Shown: positions 47,437 through 58,889, counted from the first letter of the stretch. The stretch is DNA of 64,000 nucleotides from Patiria miniata (GCF_015706575.1 NW_024037047.1:5832632-5896631), one strand, 5' to 3'. A program made the numbers and translations. Notes: generated by a model not told the origin, from the sequence alone.

Positions 47437-47464
47437 TATAGCAATAGCAAAGTCTTAAAACAAT

Positions 47465-47745
47465 TTAAAGATATCTCTAAATGATTTAGAGATATCTCTA
47501 AATTTAGAGATATCTCTAAATATTTAGAGATATCTCTAAATCATTTAGAGATATCTCTTAATACATAAAGATTTCTCCCAATCGTTTAAAAGACAAATTA
47601 TTTTGATAAATAAGTGACACACAAAAGAGCTTTATTGTCAATGATATAAAGATATCTATAAAATTATTTAGAGATATCTCTAATTCATTTAGAGATATCT
47701 TTAAATCATTTAAAGATATCTCTAAATCATTTAGAGAAAATTCAA
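47465..47745. repeat. palindromic AT-rich satellite
   Basis: Repeated TTTAGAGATATCTCTAAA palindromes, about eight units with variants, centred on GATATC. Interrupted at 47580-47645 by unrelated sequence. It begins right beside the GPCR pseudogene. Confidence 0.85.
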
Positions 47746-47791
47746 CGAATGCTTTAAAACACACCGTTTTATTGGTCACAATGACGTCTTA

Positions 47792-47864
47792 GGCCAAAAA
47801 AAAAAAAGTCTCCGGTTTCTGGTATGCGCGCGCGTCGCCGTAGCCATGCGCGTCGGCACAATGA
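47792..47864. mobile_element. Harbinger-like MITE, copy B (truncated)
   Basis: After TTA, the left end GGCC, A run, GTCTCCGGTTTCTGG and the GCGCGCGCGTCGCCG block match copy A for about 72 bp and then stop. The right end is missing. Confidence 0.75.
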
Positions 47865-48158
47865 TAGAACTAGAAGGACTTGGAACTAGTCTAACAAAAA
47901 TCAGGACGCATGACGATTGCATTCATTAAGAACATCGGAGTAAATAATTATATAAAATTGCACCATCTTCATCGTGATGTTTATTCATTAAACTTATAAC
48001 TTGAATTTTTTCATTGAATTTTTTTGAGAGTCATGCATTTATGAGAGGGAAAATCATTAACAAATGCGCAAGAATTAGTGAACGAGGCTGCGGACACGTC
48101 AATATGCAATGTGCAGACGACATACGCTTGGTTTTGGTTTATCAAATATTTTGCCGAA

Positions 48159-48183
48159 ATGTTTGAAGTTTCCGATTTTCAGA
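48159..48183 (+). CDS. GOLT1B: GOLT1 exon 1
   Basis: ATG context GCCGAAATGT; encodes MFEVSDFQ plus one base of lysine, donor A|GTAGGT. Nine residues before IGIGLTG equals the human N-terminus length, which supports this start. Confidence 0.85.
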
Positions 48184-51100
48184 GTAGGTATTTACATTAT
48201 TTTTGAGCTAAAACTGTAGTTTTTTAACCTTTTCATTTTCCAGTCGGTACAGTGGGTATTCCAACTGTTTTGTGATCGCTACACACAAAAATGATTCACC
48301 ATTTCACGTTCTCGTTTGATTGACTGTGTTACTGTAGGCTAGCGCTAGTTCAGTATTACTTTTAGTCCGAAAATTTGGGACTCTCAATACTGTGTATGAG
48401 AGTCCCAAAACTTAAGGTATCCATATTGTGCAAAAGTTTGTGCTGCATAATAAAACCAGTGTGAATCAAATGTGCAAGCTTCTTACTCACTACACGGGTT
48501 TTCGATTTAGTATTGGCCGCCATCTTGTTTGAGATCTACATACTAGTTACTACGCATGCGTGGAGTGTACCATTCACGCATAGGGGTTTCTGTATACGAT
48601 ACGCTTTGCGACACCTCGTTTGGTTTTTGCATTGGGATTTTTTGGCAGACATTGTAAAGAGTGTCAGTCGGCATATTTTTCAAATAATTAGCCAAGTACC
48701 GTGACCAAGTAGTTTTACATAATTTATAATTGAAAAAAAAATAGTTTTCCTAATTTCCTGTAAAGAAACCCCTATGCGTGAATGGTACACTCCACGCATG
48801 CGTAGTACGTAGATCTCAAACAAGATGGCGGCCAATACTAAACCGAAAAACCTGTCGTAGATTTCGCGCTGTAAAACCACTTTTTAAGTAATTTTAACTT
48901 CAATTGATATGCAGAAGATGTTCATTATTGCTTTTTCTACCATGTAAAGCTGTTTTTATTGTTCAAAAGCCTATGCAAAATTTGTTGACGCTCATTGACG
49001 ACCGTCGAGGCTTGTTGACGCTTGTTGACGCTTGTTGACGCACTTTAGTAGGACCGGTATATGACACTTCTTGTAGAACTAGAAAAGACACCCGTGTGCT
49101 GACTAGCCGATTATGTTTTGGGTTTCGTATTACTCAACATGCTCAATAGGATTTGAAATTTAGTGTTGATAGTCAAACTACTTACACTTAGAAATTCACA
49201 TTCTCATGCAATGATCTCTCAAAACAGTAGCCCTGGCTGATCTAAAGCTCATTAAAATTTGAGAACAAATTCAGAACAATGTCAGTGGTTTTAAGGACCT
49301 CAGACCGGTACTTTTTCAAGAAATCACAGATTTTACTCACCAACGTCGTTTTTTTATTTTCGACATTGCGAACATAACAAATAGTCAAATATTTGATCAA
49401 ATCCAAGTTCAAATAATTGTATGCTAAATAATTAAAAAACTATTTACTTTTGCAGAGATTGGCATAGGCCTGACTGGCTTCGGTGCCTTCTTTTTATTCC
49501 TGGGAATCATATTCCTATTCGATAAAGGTCTTCTGGCAATTGGAAATGTAAGTGTGTGTGACCATTCTTTTATATTTACTTTTGTTTGTATCTAGTCTTT
49601 GGTTGATGGAGTAAATGATTACCATTTAAGCTTTTCTTCCCAGACAGCAAAAACTGTACCCGTAGATGGTCCTGCACATGGTATACAAACATTTAATGTT
49701 TAAAGTGTGTGACTGCAATGGTAAGAATAATTTTGGAGAAAATGTTGCAACCTGACGGCACTTTTTTCTTCATATATCATCTCAATGAAGGTCATTCATT
49801 GCGAAAATGATGATAAGACATGAATCTGGGACTGAGAAACATTTCCAATTTTGTTAGGAAATACTGCTAAGAATAATTTTCTTGACTCTCCATAGACTTT
49901 GTACACAATCACGGAAGTGGCGTGAGGTTGCAACATTTTTTCCATAATTTCATAAGGTGATGGATAGAATGTTCTATTTCACGAGGCGAAGCTGTGTGGA
50001 ATGAAACATTCCATGCACATGTATACAACACCCAAATAAACCCTCGTCATCTGATTGGTAATTATGTGACTGAGCATTGGAACTTCTATAACATGGAATG
50101 GAACTATTTTTTGCAGTGCGGCTGGGCCATAGGTTGGGATGGATAATTCAATGACGTGATCAACAACCCAGCAATCAGATGAAAGGAATTTGTTCAGGCG
50201 TTGTATAATATAATAATAATAATATTAATAATAATAATACCGGTGCTTATATAGCGCAGTTCCATATTAATGATCAATGCGCTTTACAAACAAAAACAAA
50301 GAAAAATAAACAGATACATTGAAAGAGTAATCACATAACAGATCAGACAAACAGGTGTGTTTTGAGGAGGCTTTTGAATGCTTGTGGGATAGGAGCCAGT
50401 CTGATGGTTGATAGGAGATCATTCCACAATCTAGGGGCACAGATAGAGAATGACCTCTCCGCAACCATCCTTTGGCCCCTAGGCAGCACGAGCCGGGTTG
50501 TGTCTGTGGCAGAGCGTAATCCGGGTCGTGAGGGTTTGTAGAATGAAATGCTGTTTGAGAGGTATATGGGAGTGAGACCGTGGATTGACTTGTATAAATA
50601 TAACAGGATTTTGAAAATATAGCCTATTTATGAGGGCAACTGGCGTACACATTGCGTGCTTGCACTGGTAACTACAGCCAGTCTGATCATTCCAAAGTCT
50701 AGAATACTATTCTCGGTAAATGCAATGTTAATAAAAATATTTCAGTTTCTTTCTAAAAGGTTGGTCTTTATCAAGTTCCAGCAGAAACAGCCAGGTACAA
50801 TTCAGTATCCCGAACTATCAGTGATGGTCAGTCATCGCAAACGCTTTGAAAATACATGAATTGAGGAGCGAGAACCATTTCCAAGTTTGTTTTCAAAAGA
50901 AAAGTACTCGCAAAAATTTTCAGATTTTTCTCATTTTTGAACCCAGAAACTGGCGTTGTTACAGCACCCTCATTCACTCAGAAATACATGTGACCTGCTG
51001 TGGCAAAATGAGGAATGTCTTTTAAAACCTTGTTTTGAGTAATTGGCACTTTAAGTTGGATACGTGAAAAATCTATGTGGGTATTTTTTTTTAGAGTAGC

Positions 51101-54100
51101 CAAGGTATCCAAGATTCACACTACGCAGTTTTGTTGGGGGGAAATATACCCCCAAAAGTGAAGAAAAAAAAAACTTTAAAAAAATTTTCACTGTCGTTGG
51201 CGGGGCAATGCGTATCTTGTTTTTCACAGCCGTTCTTCTTGAAGTGAGGTCGGCGAAGTTCAGCAGGACACTGTTGAAGTTCCTGCAGCATATCATAATT
51301 GGATTAAATTAACCCTAACCTCCCCAACTCCATCAAAATCCATCCCCTCGTTTTGGTGGATTTTGGGGGACTTGGTCCTGAAGCCCTGGTGTGACTAAAT
51401 ATTGTTGGAGTATGATGGACTTGGGCCTGGAGGCCTATAAAGCAAAGCATGCATTGGAAGCAGTGTGATTGATGGATTTTGGCGCAAGGGCGGATCCAGG
51501 GGGAGGCCAAAGGGGGCCATGGCCCCCCCCCCCCCCCAAAAAAACGAAACCATTTTTTTTTTTTTATGTGACATCGCAATAAAGGCAGGCAATGAGTACA
51601 CCACCATCTTTTCCTCAAAAAACATTGGTTAAAGTGGTCAGAAATCGCCTCAGATCGCACCACAGAGCATCTAGAATCAAAAAAAAATTTTTTTTTTTTT
51701 TCAACCCACTTTTTGGGGGGACCAACATTTTTTTTTGGCCCCTGCCAAAATTGTGTTCTGGATCCGCCCTTGTTTTGGCGGACATGGTTGGTCCAGTACT
51801 TAGTAAAAGACAGGGAGTTAGGTGTTAAGCTAAAAAAAATATATTTGGTATCATTGGAAAGCCAATGATTTGTGTGTTAACATGATGTAACTTGAAAAGT
51901 TGAAGGTGGGGGTTATTCCTCATTATGATATGGCAGGTCACATATAGCCTATTTATAACTTTGTTTTTCATCAGATCCTGTTCCTAGTTGGCCTGGCATG
52001 CGTCATCGGTTTGGAGCGTACTTTCCGATTCTTCTTCCAGCAGCACAAACTCAAAGCGACAGGTTTCTTCATCGGGGGTATGGTCATCGTACTGATAGGA
52101 TGGCCACTAGTCGGAATGCTTGTTGAAATGTATGGATTTTTCTTATTATTCAGGTGAGCTATGTCAGTCCCTAACCGGAGAATTTGAGAAAAAGTGTCAT
52201 GATCAGTTCGTTTACTGTGTTAATTTAAACAAGTGGTTGGGGTTGATTCAGGTCTTCAGGAGCATCTATACCCTCTACCTAAACACACTTTGCCCTATGA
52301 CCAACAAAGCATAGCAGCAAGAGTCGAGAAAATTGAAGCATCTGTCCGCCATCTTAGAAAATCCACCATCTTGTGGGAAAAAAAGGAAAACAAAAAGTGC
52401 CTGCATCCTTCCTTTTTTGAAAAAGCTCAGACGAGATTTTTTTTACTTTTTTTTACTCAGCCTTATGATGAAGGTAACGGACGCAATTTGTTAAAAAAAT
52501 GTATTCTTGTCAGTTCAAGGATCAATACAATAAATCTGAAGCAGGTTATTGAAAAACTAACGTGTCAAAAATTGCAGCTCAGTAGATATACGTTTTGAGA
52601 AACTGTGAAATGCATCTGTATCTGTATTGTCGGTAAAGCATCCCAGGGTAAACATCACACCAACTTAGAGAGAGAAGACAATGAGAAGCAATTACAGTTT
52701 TAGAGGTGGGAGGAAAAGCCCAGAAGGTATTCTGGGGAAAACCCACGGAATCAGGTAGGGACTGAAAACCATATCCACATATTGACCCAGGCGGATTCGA
52801 ACCCGGATCACAGCGGTGGAAGGAAAGGAAAGTACCACTACGCCAACCTGACTCCCCTGATCTACCTTTTTTCAAGTCAAAGCAGGGTTTCTGTTGAAAG
52901 CCCTCCCTTCCCAAAAAATTTAGGGCGGTCTTTTTTTGCATAATTTATTATTTGATTACTCCAAACTGCGTTTGACCGAAATTTGGATATTCGAAACTGC
53001 CAGCTCTGCAACTGCGTGCTGTGCCGAGAAAAAGTTGCACGAAGAGTGTGCCAGTTAAAAGGGATGTGAACAATAAACCACCATCAACAAAAACTTTACC
53101 ATCGACAAACAAATTGCACCTGACAGTAAAGCACTGGAACTAATAATATGATAAAATAACATCATAGTCGTGTGTGTATACTATGTGCATTGTGTTTTTT
53201 GTTTTCGAATATTCAAACCAGCAAAAAGCTATTTGAATAAATAATACATTATGACTTGCACCCTGTTGAGATGCAACATGTATGATCCCCAGTGTACTGT
53301 GGAAAAATAATTGGTCCTTGGTCCTAAAAATTGGTCCTAAAATATTTTATGTACCCAATGAGCAGGGCTAATAAAATTGGTAGCGTCTTGAACAACGATG
53401 TGGGGGCCTTTATAAAAATGCATTATCATTAATTTTATTACATATACTTTTCGATTTGTGGTATCTTCCACAGAGGTTTTTTCCCAGTTGTTGTCAATTT
53501 CTTGCGGAGAGTCCCTGTCATTAGCACCATTTTATCACTACCTGGCATTAATGGGGTAAGTACTGATTATTCCACAGCCATACAAACACTTTACTCGTAC
53601 GCTGTAGCACGCGCTTTATCAAGATTTTATGCATTTTATGTATATATCGTCGTGATCTTGCTACAAGGTCATATCTTATAAAATGGCGTGTGAGGTCATG
53701 TACGTGAAATGCGAGTTTTCAATGTCAAAAGGTCGTATCACGCTTAAAATAACCCGGATGTACTCACAAAGTTAATAGACGTCGTGATATGCGAGATACG
53801 ACCTTGTTGCACAGAGCGTATTTGCGCGATGTATCGTGCAAATATGCTTCAGTCGTATATATACGACTTTATTGCAGAATCGAGTTAAGATCTTGTTGCA
53901 CTGACGCGACTTTAATTTAAATTTTTTTTCTTAATCATATCAAAATATCGAAAATTTCGATATTGAGATACATGTAGGATATTGAAAACATTGAGAATGG
54001 GTCAGACTATCGTCAAAATAAATCTGTTTGTGCTCTTACTTTATGTTTAACGTTTGCTGTATAAAGAAATAAAAGTCGGAGGCAACTTGTGCTTGTGACA

Positions 54101-54732
54101 GAAAATAAAAGTGTCATTTTTTTTTTCATCAAGTGTCATCTTTATGGCCTTTAACTTTTACATGGGATAATCAATATATTGTATATTCTCGATATTGGAT
54201 TTCCGATATATTGATTATTAAAGTTTCTGATATCGACGGTGCTTACGGTCAGCGATAAGTGCATGAGAACCTAGTACATGTAGTAAATGTACATGGAATA
54301 TGTTACTCAAGAGTAGTCTGTTACTCAAGAGTAGTATGATACTCAAGAGTTGTCTGTTTATACTCAAGAGTAGTCTGTTTCTCACGAGTAGTACATGTAT
54401 GTTACTCGGGAGTTGTCTGTTTATACTCAAGAGTAGTCTTTTACTCAAGAGTAGTATGTTACAGTTACTCAAGAGTTGTCTGCTACTCAAGAGTAGTATG
54501 TTACTCAAGAGTTGTCTGTTTATACTCAAGAGTAGTCTGTTACTCAAGAGTAGTAACAGCTAAGCAGATTAATGGTATTAAGTAGCAAATGTACATGTGA
54601 AAGTATAATGTCAAGATTTTCCCAAAAACTTTCACCTTGGTATTTTTTTTAGTAATTTTGTTTTTCTTTATTTTTTCTTTTGTCCACTTGCAGTTCCTTA
54701 TGCGATTTGAAGAAAGGAACCCAATGGTTTAA
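48159..54732 (+). CDS. GOLT1B: vesicle transport protein GOT1 (GOLT1) gene, complete
   Basis: Five exons (listed separately) give a 138-residue protein, the same length as human GOLT1B and collinear with it. Got1-family proteins are small tetra-spanning proteins of the ER/early Golgi that support vesicle fusion and ER-Golgi traffic. Hydrophobic segments lie at about 10-29, 33-52, 68-87 and 89-108. Signature stretches are IGIGLTGFGAFFLFLG, FDKGLLAIGN, GLERTFRFFFQQHKLKATGF and GFFPVVVNFLRRVPV. All four junctions are GT-AG and in frame. Introns host a fold-back element, a SINE-like tail and an hAT-like MITE. GOLT1A versus GOLT1B cannot be separated in an invertebrate; B is the closer by eye. Confidence 0.97.
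48490..48859. repeat. long fold-back element in GOLT1 intron 1
   Basis: Arms of about 95 bp: TTTAGTATTGGCCGCCATCT, TGTTTGAGATCTAC, ACGCATGCGTGGAGTGTACC and CACGCATAGGGGTTTCT on the left, all repeated inverted at 48766-48852. The centre is unrelated. Probably a MITE; no convincing target-site duplication. Confidence 0.8.
49456..49547 (+). CDS. GOLT1B: GOLT1 exon 2
   Basis: Acceptor TTTACTTTTGCAG, 92 bp, donor AAT|GTAAGT. Completes lysine 9 and encodes IGIGLTGFGAFFLFLGIIFL then FDKGLLAIGN. Confidence 0.97.
50205..50640 (-). repeat. LINE/SINE-type repeat with ATT tail (minus)
   Basis: Read on the minus strand it ends AAAGCGCATTGATC...GCGCTATATAAGCACCGG then ATT repeats, the same tail architecture as the SINEs at 21597 and 22921. 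The upstream body (CAATCTAGGGGCACAGAT, ACCTCTCCGCAACC on the plus strand) is unlike those SINEs. It may be the 3' part of the partner LINE or another SINE family. Lies in GOLT1 intron 2. Confidence 0.55.
51485..51772. mobile_element. hAT-like MITE in GOLT1 intron 2
   Basis: Inverted ends CAAGGGCGGATCCAG and CTGGATCCGCCCTTG, flanked by the exact 8-bp duplication TTTTGGCG (51477-51484 and 51773-51780). The interior holds C and T tracts. 288 bp, no coding sequence. Confidence 0.85.
51975..52153 (+). CDS. GOLT1B: GOLT1 exon 3
   Basis: Acceptor TTTTTCATCAG, 179 bp, donor AG|GTGAGC. Encodes residues 40-98 including ERTFRFFFQQHKLKATGFF and LIGWPLVGM. Confidence 0.97.
52655..52860 (-). repeat. tRNA-derived SINE remnant (minus)
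   Basis: On the minus strand the head has GTTGGCGTAGTGGTAC (A-box side) and GGGTTCGAATCCGCC (B box), then a body with TTTCCCCAGAATACC. No functional tRNA fold expected. Lies in GOLT1 intron 3. Confidence 0.6.
53474..53555 (+). CDS. GOLT1B: GOLT1 exon 4
   Basis: Acceptor GTATCTTCCACAG, 82 bp, donor GGG|GTAAGT. Completes arginine 99 and encodes GFFPVVVNFLRRVPV and LPGING. Confidence 0.97.
53590..53895. repeat. CpG-bearing degenerate repeat in GOLT1 intron 4
   Basis: Several variants of CGT(C/A)GTGAT(C/A)T and (A/G)GGTC(A/G)TAT(C/A)(T/A) in both orientations. Likely an old inverted-repeat element; borders unclear. Confidence 0.3.
54299..54556. repeat. minisatellite with TACTCAAGAGTAG units
   Basis: About twelve imperfect units of TACTCAAGAGTAGTCTGTT, alternating with a TACTCAAGAGTTGTCTGTTTA form. 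The half-palindrome CTCAAGAG-type core lets it read openly on both strands. In GOLT1 intron 4. Confidence 0.9.
54694..54732 (+). CDS. GOLT1B: GOLT1 exon 5 (terminal)
   Basis: Acceptor TTGTCCACTTGCAG; encodes FLMRFEERNPMV then TAA. The C-terminal NxMV matches the human NNMV ending. AATAAA signals at about 56588 and 56645 could serve the transcript, but polyadenylation is not established. Confidence 0.95.
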   Translation, partial: FLMRFEERNPMV

Positions 54733-55025
54733 CCTGTTTTCTACTGTTCAAGATCCTATTAGTTTGGGAAAGTTTTGTTAACCCTAACCCCTTGAGTGAT
54801 CTACTAGGATCCTTCCTCACTCTTGCAAAATCCAACACCACATGGTAAACTCAACACCCAAACTGTTGGACTCTGATAATGGTGGTACATGTATGCCTGA
54901 CCCCATGTAAAGCATAGTCAGTGTGCAGTCCTCAGCAGTATCAAACAAAATGTGCAGTTGGATTTTGAAGGGTTGGGGTGGTTAGGGTTACTAAAGTTTG
55001 GCTTGGTGAACAAGAGTTCAGTTGC

Positions 55026-55664
55026 CAGAGTTGTAATGACTCGAGTCAATGACTTGACTCGAGTCCGAGTCACAATTTTTTGGTGACTCGACTCGACTCG
55101 AGTCCCTAAGGGTAAATGACTCGGCTCGACTCGAGTAACTGCGAGCAAATGACTCGACTCGACTTGAGTCCCTCATCAAAAGACTCAACGCGACTCGAGC
55201 GAAGGCTAATAAGACTCGAGTCCCAAAAATAAAAGCACAACTTTGCGAAAAGTATTTGCAATGACGTACGGTGCAAAATTTATGCTCACTTCGCTTTGCG
55301 AATAGCAGTCATGTATAAATATACAACGTGTCACAGACTCCCACCTCATGGTTCTAGAACGCACAAAATACTATCCAGGAATCAGATTTTTAAACGCATT
55401 TTCTAATTCGCTGTTTCATTGGCTTTAGGCGATTTCTTATAAAGCTCCTGGATTCGAACGCTGGCTAAACTTATGGCCTCCTTTTATAAATGTTGGTATA
55501 TAGTATTCAAATATTCGTGACTCGAATTGACTCGAGCTAAATATTTGACTCGACTCGACTCGACTCGACCTTTGGACCTAATGACTCGACTCGACTCGAG
55601 TCACTTCTTTAAAATGACTCGACTCGACTCGAGTCACAAAAATCAGTGACTCGTTACAACTCTG
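55026..55664. mobile_element. hAT-like MITE built of GACTCGAGTC motifs
   Basis: Left end CAGAGTTGTAATGACTCGAG and right end GACTCGTTACAACTCTG are inverted; CAGAG ends are hAT-like. Flanks TCAGTTGC (55018-55025) and TCAATTGC (55665-55672) form an 8-bp duplication with one mismatch. Both outer thirds are filled with GACTCGACTCGA and GACTCGAGTC repeats; the middle is unique. 639 bp. A decayed relative is in CYP20 intron 3. Confidence 0.8.
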
Positions 55665-55868
55665 TCAATTGCAGTTTCTCTTTAACCCTTGTTACCCAAA
55701 ATTCACAACGACAAAAAGTTCCGCTGGTTTTGCCCAGACTTAACACTAGCAAGCCAAGATGCCATTACATACATGTATAAAAATACTGTACATGAGACTA
55801 CGTGTAGGTCAGTCAACACTTTATTATAAAGACTACAGGTACATCCTCCCAGCACCTCAACGTACAGC

Positions 55869-56086
55869 ACAGGGTGACCCTCCAAAAAATGCAACCCTAA
55901 AACATTTGTACTTTTGCATAATTGGCCTTTTCTCAGCAACCCAAAGTGCTATTTTCATGATTTTTGCAGTATTTGAAAGAAAAAGCTCTCAGCTTAAATC
56001 TGATACCCAAACCGTAAAAATCCACCGATCCTTTTTTTTTTTTTAAACGTAAATGTTTTAGGTTGCATTTTTTGGGGTCATCCTGT
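55869..56086. mobile_element. inverted-repeat MITE (ACAGGRTGACC ends)
   Basis: About 45-bp arms: ACAGGGTGACCCTCCAAAAA, ATGCAACC and CTAAAACATTT, repeated inverted as AAATGTTTTAGGTTGCATTT and GGGGTCATCCTGT. 218 bp. The target duplication is uncertain; Tc1/mariner is possible. Confidence 0.7.
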
Positions 56087-56089
56087 ACA

Positions 56090-56898
56090 AGCAACATTTG
56101 CTTTTGTACCATCCCACTCCAATCACAAGTTGGTTTCAGCTTGGAGTGGCTGATGAAAGTGCATTGGGAATCAAAGTTGCGGGTGAAAAGGGTCATAATA
56201 CTACCTTCTGTTTGTGTTTGTTTGTTAGTTTTTGTTTTCAAAATATGTAAATATGTAAAACAATTCCAGTAATTGAGGTAAGGCTTAAAAGCAATTGTGC
56301 TTAGCACATTGTATTATTAAGTTGTGTCATTTTGTACAATGTATTGAATGAAACAAGTTGTCCAGTATTCTTGTTGATTTAAGAATGAAAATGCTTCAGA
56401 ACAAAGGGAAACTTTACACATTTGTTTTATTTATTGTGAAATTGTGGTGTACTGCTTGGCAACATATTGGATTACATGTAAAGGGTTACAGTATCATTAT
56501 CAAAACTTTGTTCCTGCCGAGAGTGGCAAATGAGAAACCTCCAAAACTGTTATGGGTCCAATGTCTACGGACTGTACATGACCATGACAGAAATAAAATA
56601 TGCAAATGTTAAAATATGTTAATGCCATTTAACTGAATTATGTAATAAAATAATGTTAGTTTGCAACGAAGATGGTGAAGTGGGAATTGACAAAAAAGGG
56701 GAGGATGAGTCGGGGAAACAAAGAAATGTTGCAGTGAGATCATCCGTTACGCATTTTGAAAATTGGTCCTTTACGTGATACCTTTTGAAACTAAACCAGG
56801 CTCAACTTAAAGGTATATACTTATTCTCCTTTTAATCTTGTAAACGGCGACCTCTTGTGGTCGTAGTTGGAAAGTGGCAGCCCGACTGTGATTGACGG
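56090..56898. other. gene-free DNA, possible GOLT1 3' region
   Basis: AT-rich with AATAAA at about 56588 and 56645. Nothing else recognised. Confidence 0.35.
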
Positions 56899-56901
56899 TT
56901 A

Positions 56902-57256
56902 GGCCAAACAAAAAAATATGTCGGTCTCTGGTCAGCGCGCGCGTCGATTTTAATCATGCGCGTCGATCTTTTTTTCCCCAAAAAGTTCCGCGGTAGCTCC
57001 AACAGCACCCTCTATTTCCGCACCTCAATTTTTTTTACCAAAGATCACCAAGGAATGGGAAATTGCACCAAGGCAAATGATCGAAAGCACCAAGGCAAAT
57101 TATGGAGGACACCAATGTACACGGGGACACAAAAAAAGCAAAATAGTACCCACCTTGTCTGTACAATCCAAGCTTGAAGAAAAGAAAAAAGCCGCGTGGC
57201 CGCGTCAATTCCGGAACTTTGGTCTGACCAGAGACCGAATATTTTTTTTTTTGGCC
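56902..57256. mobile_element. Harbinger-like MITE, copy D (diverged)
   Basis: Flanked by TTA at 56899-56901 and 57257-57259. Ends GGCC, A-rich, TCGGTCTCTGGTCAG and CTGACCAGAGACCGA, T-rich, GGCC keep the layout of copy A but differ in sequence, and the GCGCGCGCGTCGA block is in the same place. Another subfamily. Confidence 0.7.
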
Positions 57257-57259
57257 TTA

Positions 57260-58368
57260 ACGGTGTTTTTTTTTTTTATCTGCAGCACATATCGTCAACC
57301 ATGGCCTTGTGGATAGTGGAATGAACTACATGTATATGGATCGCAAGATCTGTGGTTCAAACCCATGTCCATTTTCATCAAATATTTTTTGTTGGTTGGG
57401 ATAAGTTTAATTGAAAGGAAGACACTTCGAAAACCTATAAGTGTCCTCCATCCACACAATGTGACAAATATTCATGTTAAGGGTGTGCGACGTGATAGGT
57501 TAAATTATGTATGCTGCCCCCCCCCCCCCAAAAAAAATGCGCCAACAGGCCGCGAAAACGTGTTTACCGTACCGGGTCAAACAGTCCACTTCGAGCTTTA
57601 TATGAACAGGAAATAATTTCCTGGTTATTGCGATATTTGGGGAAGCTTGAGAGGGTATTCTCGTTTCCGTGATTGCGTCAGGTGAAGCTGTTTCCCCCCG
57701 AAGAAAAACAGGAAAATTCTTTTGACGTTAATCGTCAGTATTTTGGAGTGTTCAAACATTAATTTTTTAAGAGTTTGAACCCTTATGCCAGCTATGGATT
57801 GACATCCTGGTTCCGCTACTGACATCAGCTGAATAAACAACTCTACTTCACATTATGCACCCACACGCAGGGAGCATGAGATGAACGGCAATGATTCAGT
57901 CCTTTTTGTATTTTAAAGGCGTAGGCCATAGGATCATTAGCTTTTCACGCACTTTCGGTGTTTCCAATAATACCACCACTCAAAATCCAAAGAGGAATGT
58001 TCAAAACCTAACCTGTTGAACTTTCAGCTCAGTTGAACAGTGAACAAAAAAATATGCACACCCTTTCGATCACAAAATACGATTTCGTCTATAGCATCCA
58101 TTATTTCTTGTGACTGATTGTTCAATGTTGGAAATCTACATTTCTTGATTTTTTTTTCTAAGTGACAGCAAGCCAGATAGAATAATTTACTGTCTGGTGT
58201 TTAGTACCAGTACGATCTGTTTGCCAAGTAAGCTTTTTTAAAGTAATAAAAGCGGAATGTTACCTTTGGGATAAATGCAAATGATCCTAACATGCCTTTA
58301 ATTTCAGACGTTAATTAAGTTGAAGATTTGTTACGTTAGACCTCTGAGAATCATTTAACGGCCCTGCG
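57260..58368. other. gene-free intergenic DNA
   Basis: A C tract at 57516-57528 and AT-rich DNA. No gene recognised. Confidence 0.35.
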
Positions 58369-58372
58369 TTAA

Positions 58373-58889
58373 AGGGAAGATACAACATTTGCAAACCACC
58401 AGAAAAATCAAGTTATCACGAAATAAGTAACTGGATTGTTGGAATGACAGTCTAAAGCATCCTGTAAAATCGTGGCTCCTGGTGTGCTAACATTTTCAAC
58501 AAAAATTGTATTTTTTTCCAACGCTGGTCGGCCGATTAGCGTTGGAAAAAAACTGGCTTTTTATTTCAAAAACTGCTCCTAATTTTTCATATTTAGTTAT
58601 TCCGTATTTTCTTTGCTATTGATTACACACCTGTGAAGGGGTAGGCTATAAGCCTCCTAGACTGATTCTCTGACCTTACAATTCCCCAAAGTATTGCTCC
58701 GTTTAATCCTAAGTGGGATTAGGGAACCAGACTATACAAGGACATGATTGGTTTTCTTGGGTTTTTCCAGCATCTATAAGCCCAAAACGTGAAACAACTG
58801 ATTTTAACAATTAATTGCTATAGCATACTTATCCTCCACATCCATTTATTTCTGAAAATTGCAGCAAAAGCAAATGTTGTATATTCCCT
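58373..58889. mobile_element. TTAA-flanked MITE, family C, copy 3
   Basis: 517 bp between TTAA at 58369-58372 and 58890-58893. Ends AGGGAAGATACAACATTTGC and GCAAATGTTGTATATTCCCT are nearly perfect inverted repeats, the best preserved of the three copies. The inner palindrome reads CAACGCTGGTCGGCCGATTAGC, slightly decayed. Confidence 0.85.

Noticed and set aside
52233..52598. 121-codon open frame after GOLT1 exon 3 as an alternative coding exon
   Set aside because: It is intron sequence in a different frame from GOLT1 and shows no domain.
54218..54563. Leucine/serine-repeat protein on either strand
   Set aside because: Translation of a TACTCAAGAGTAG minisatellite inside a GOLT1 intron.
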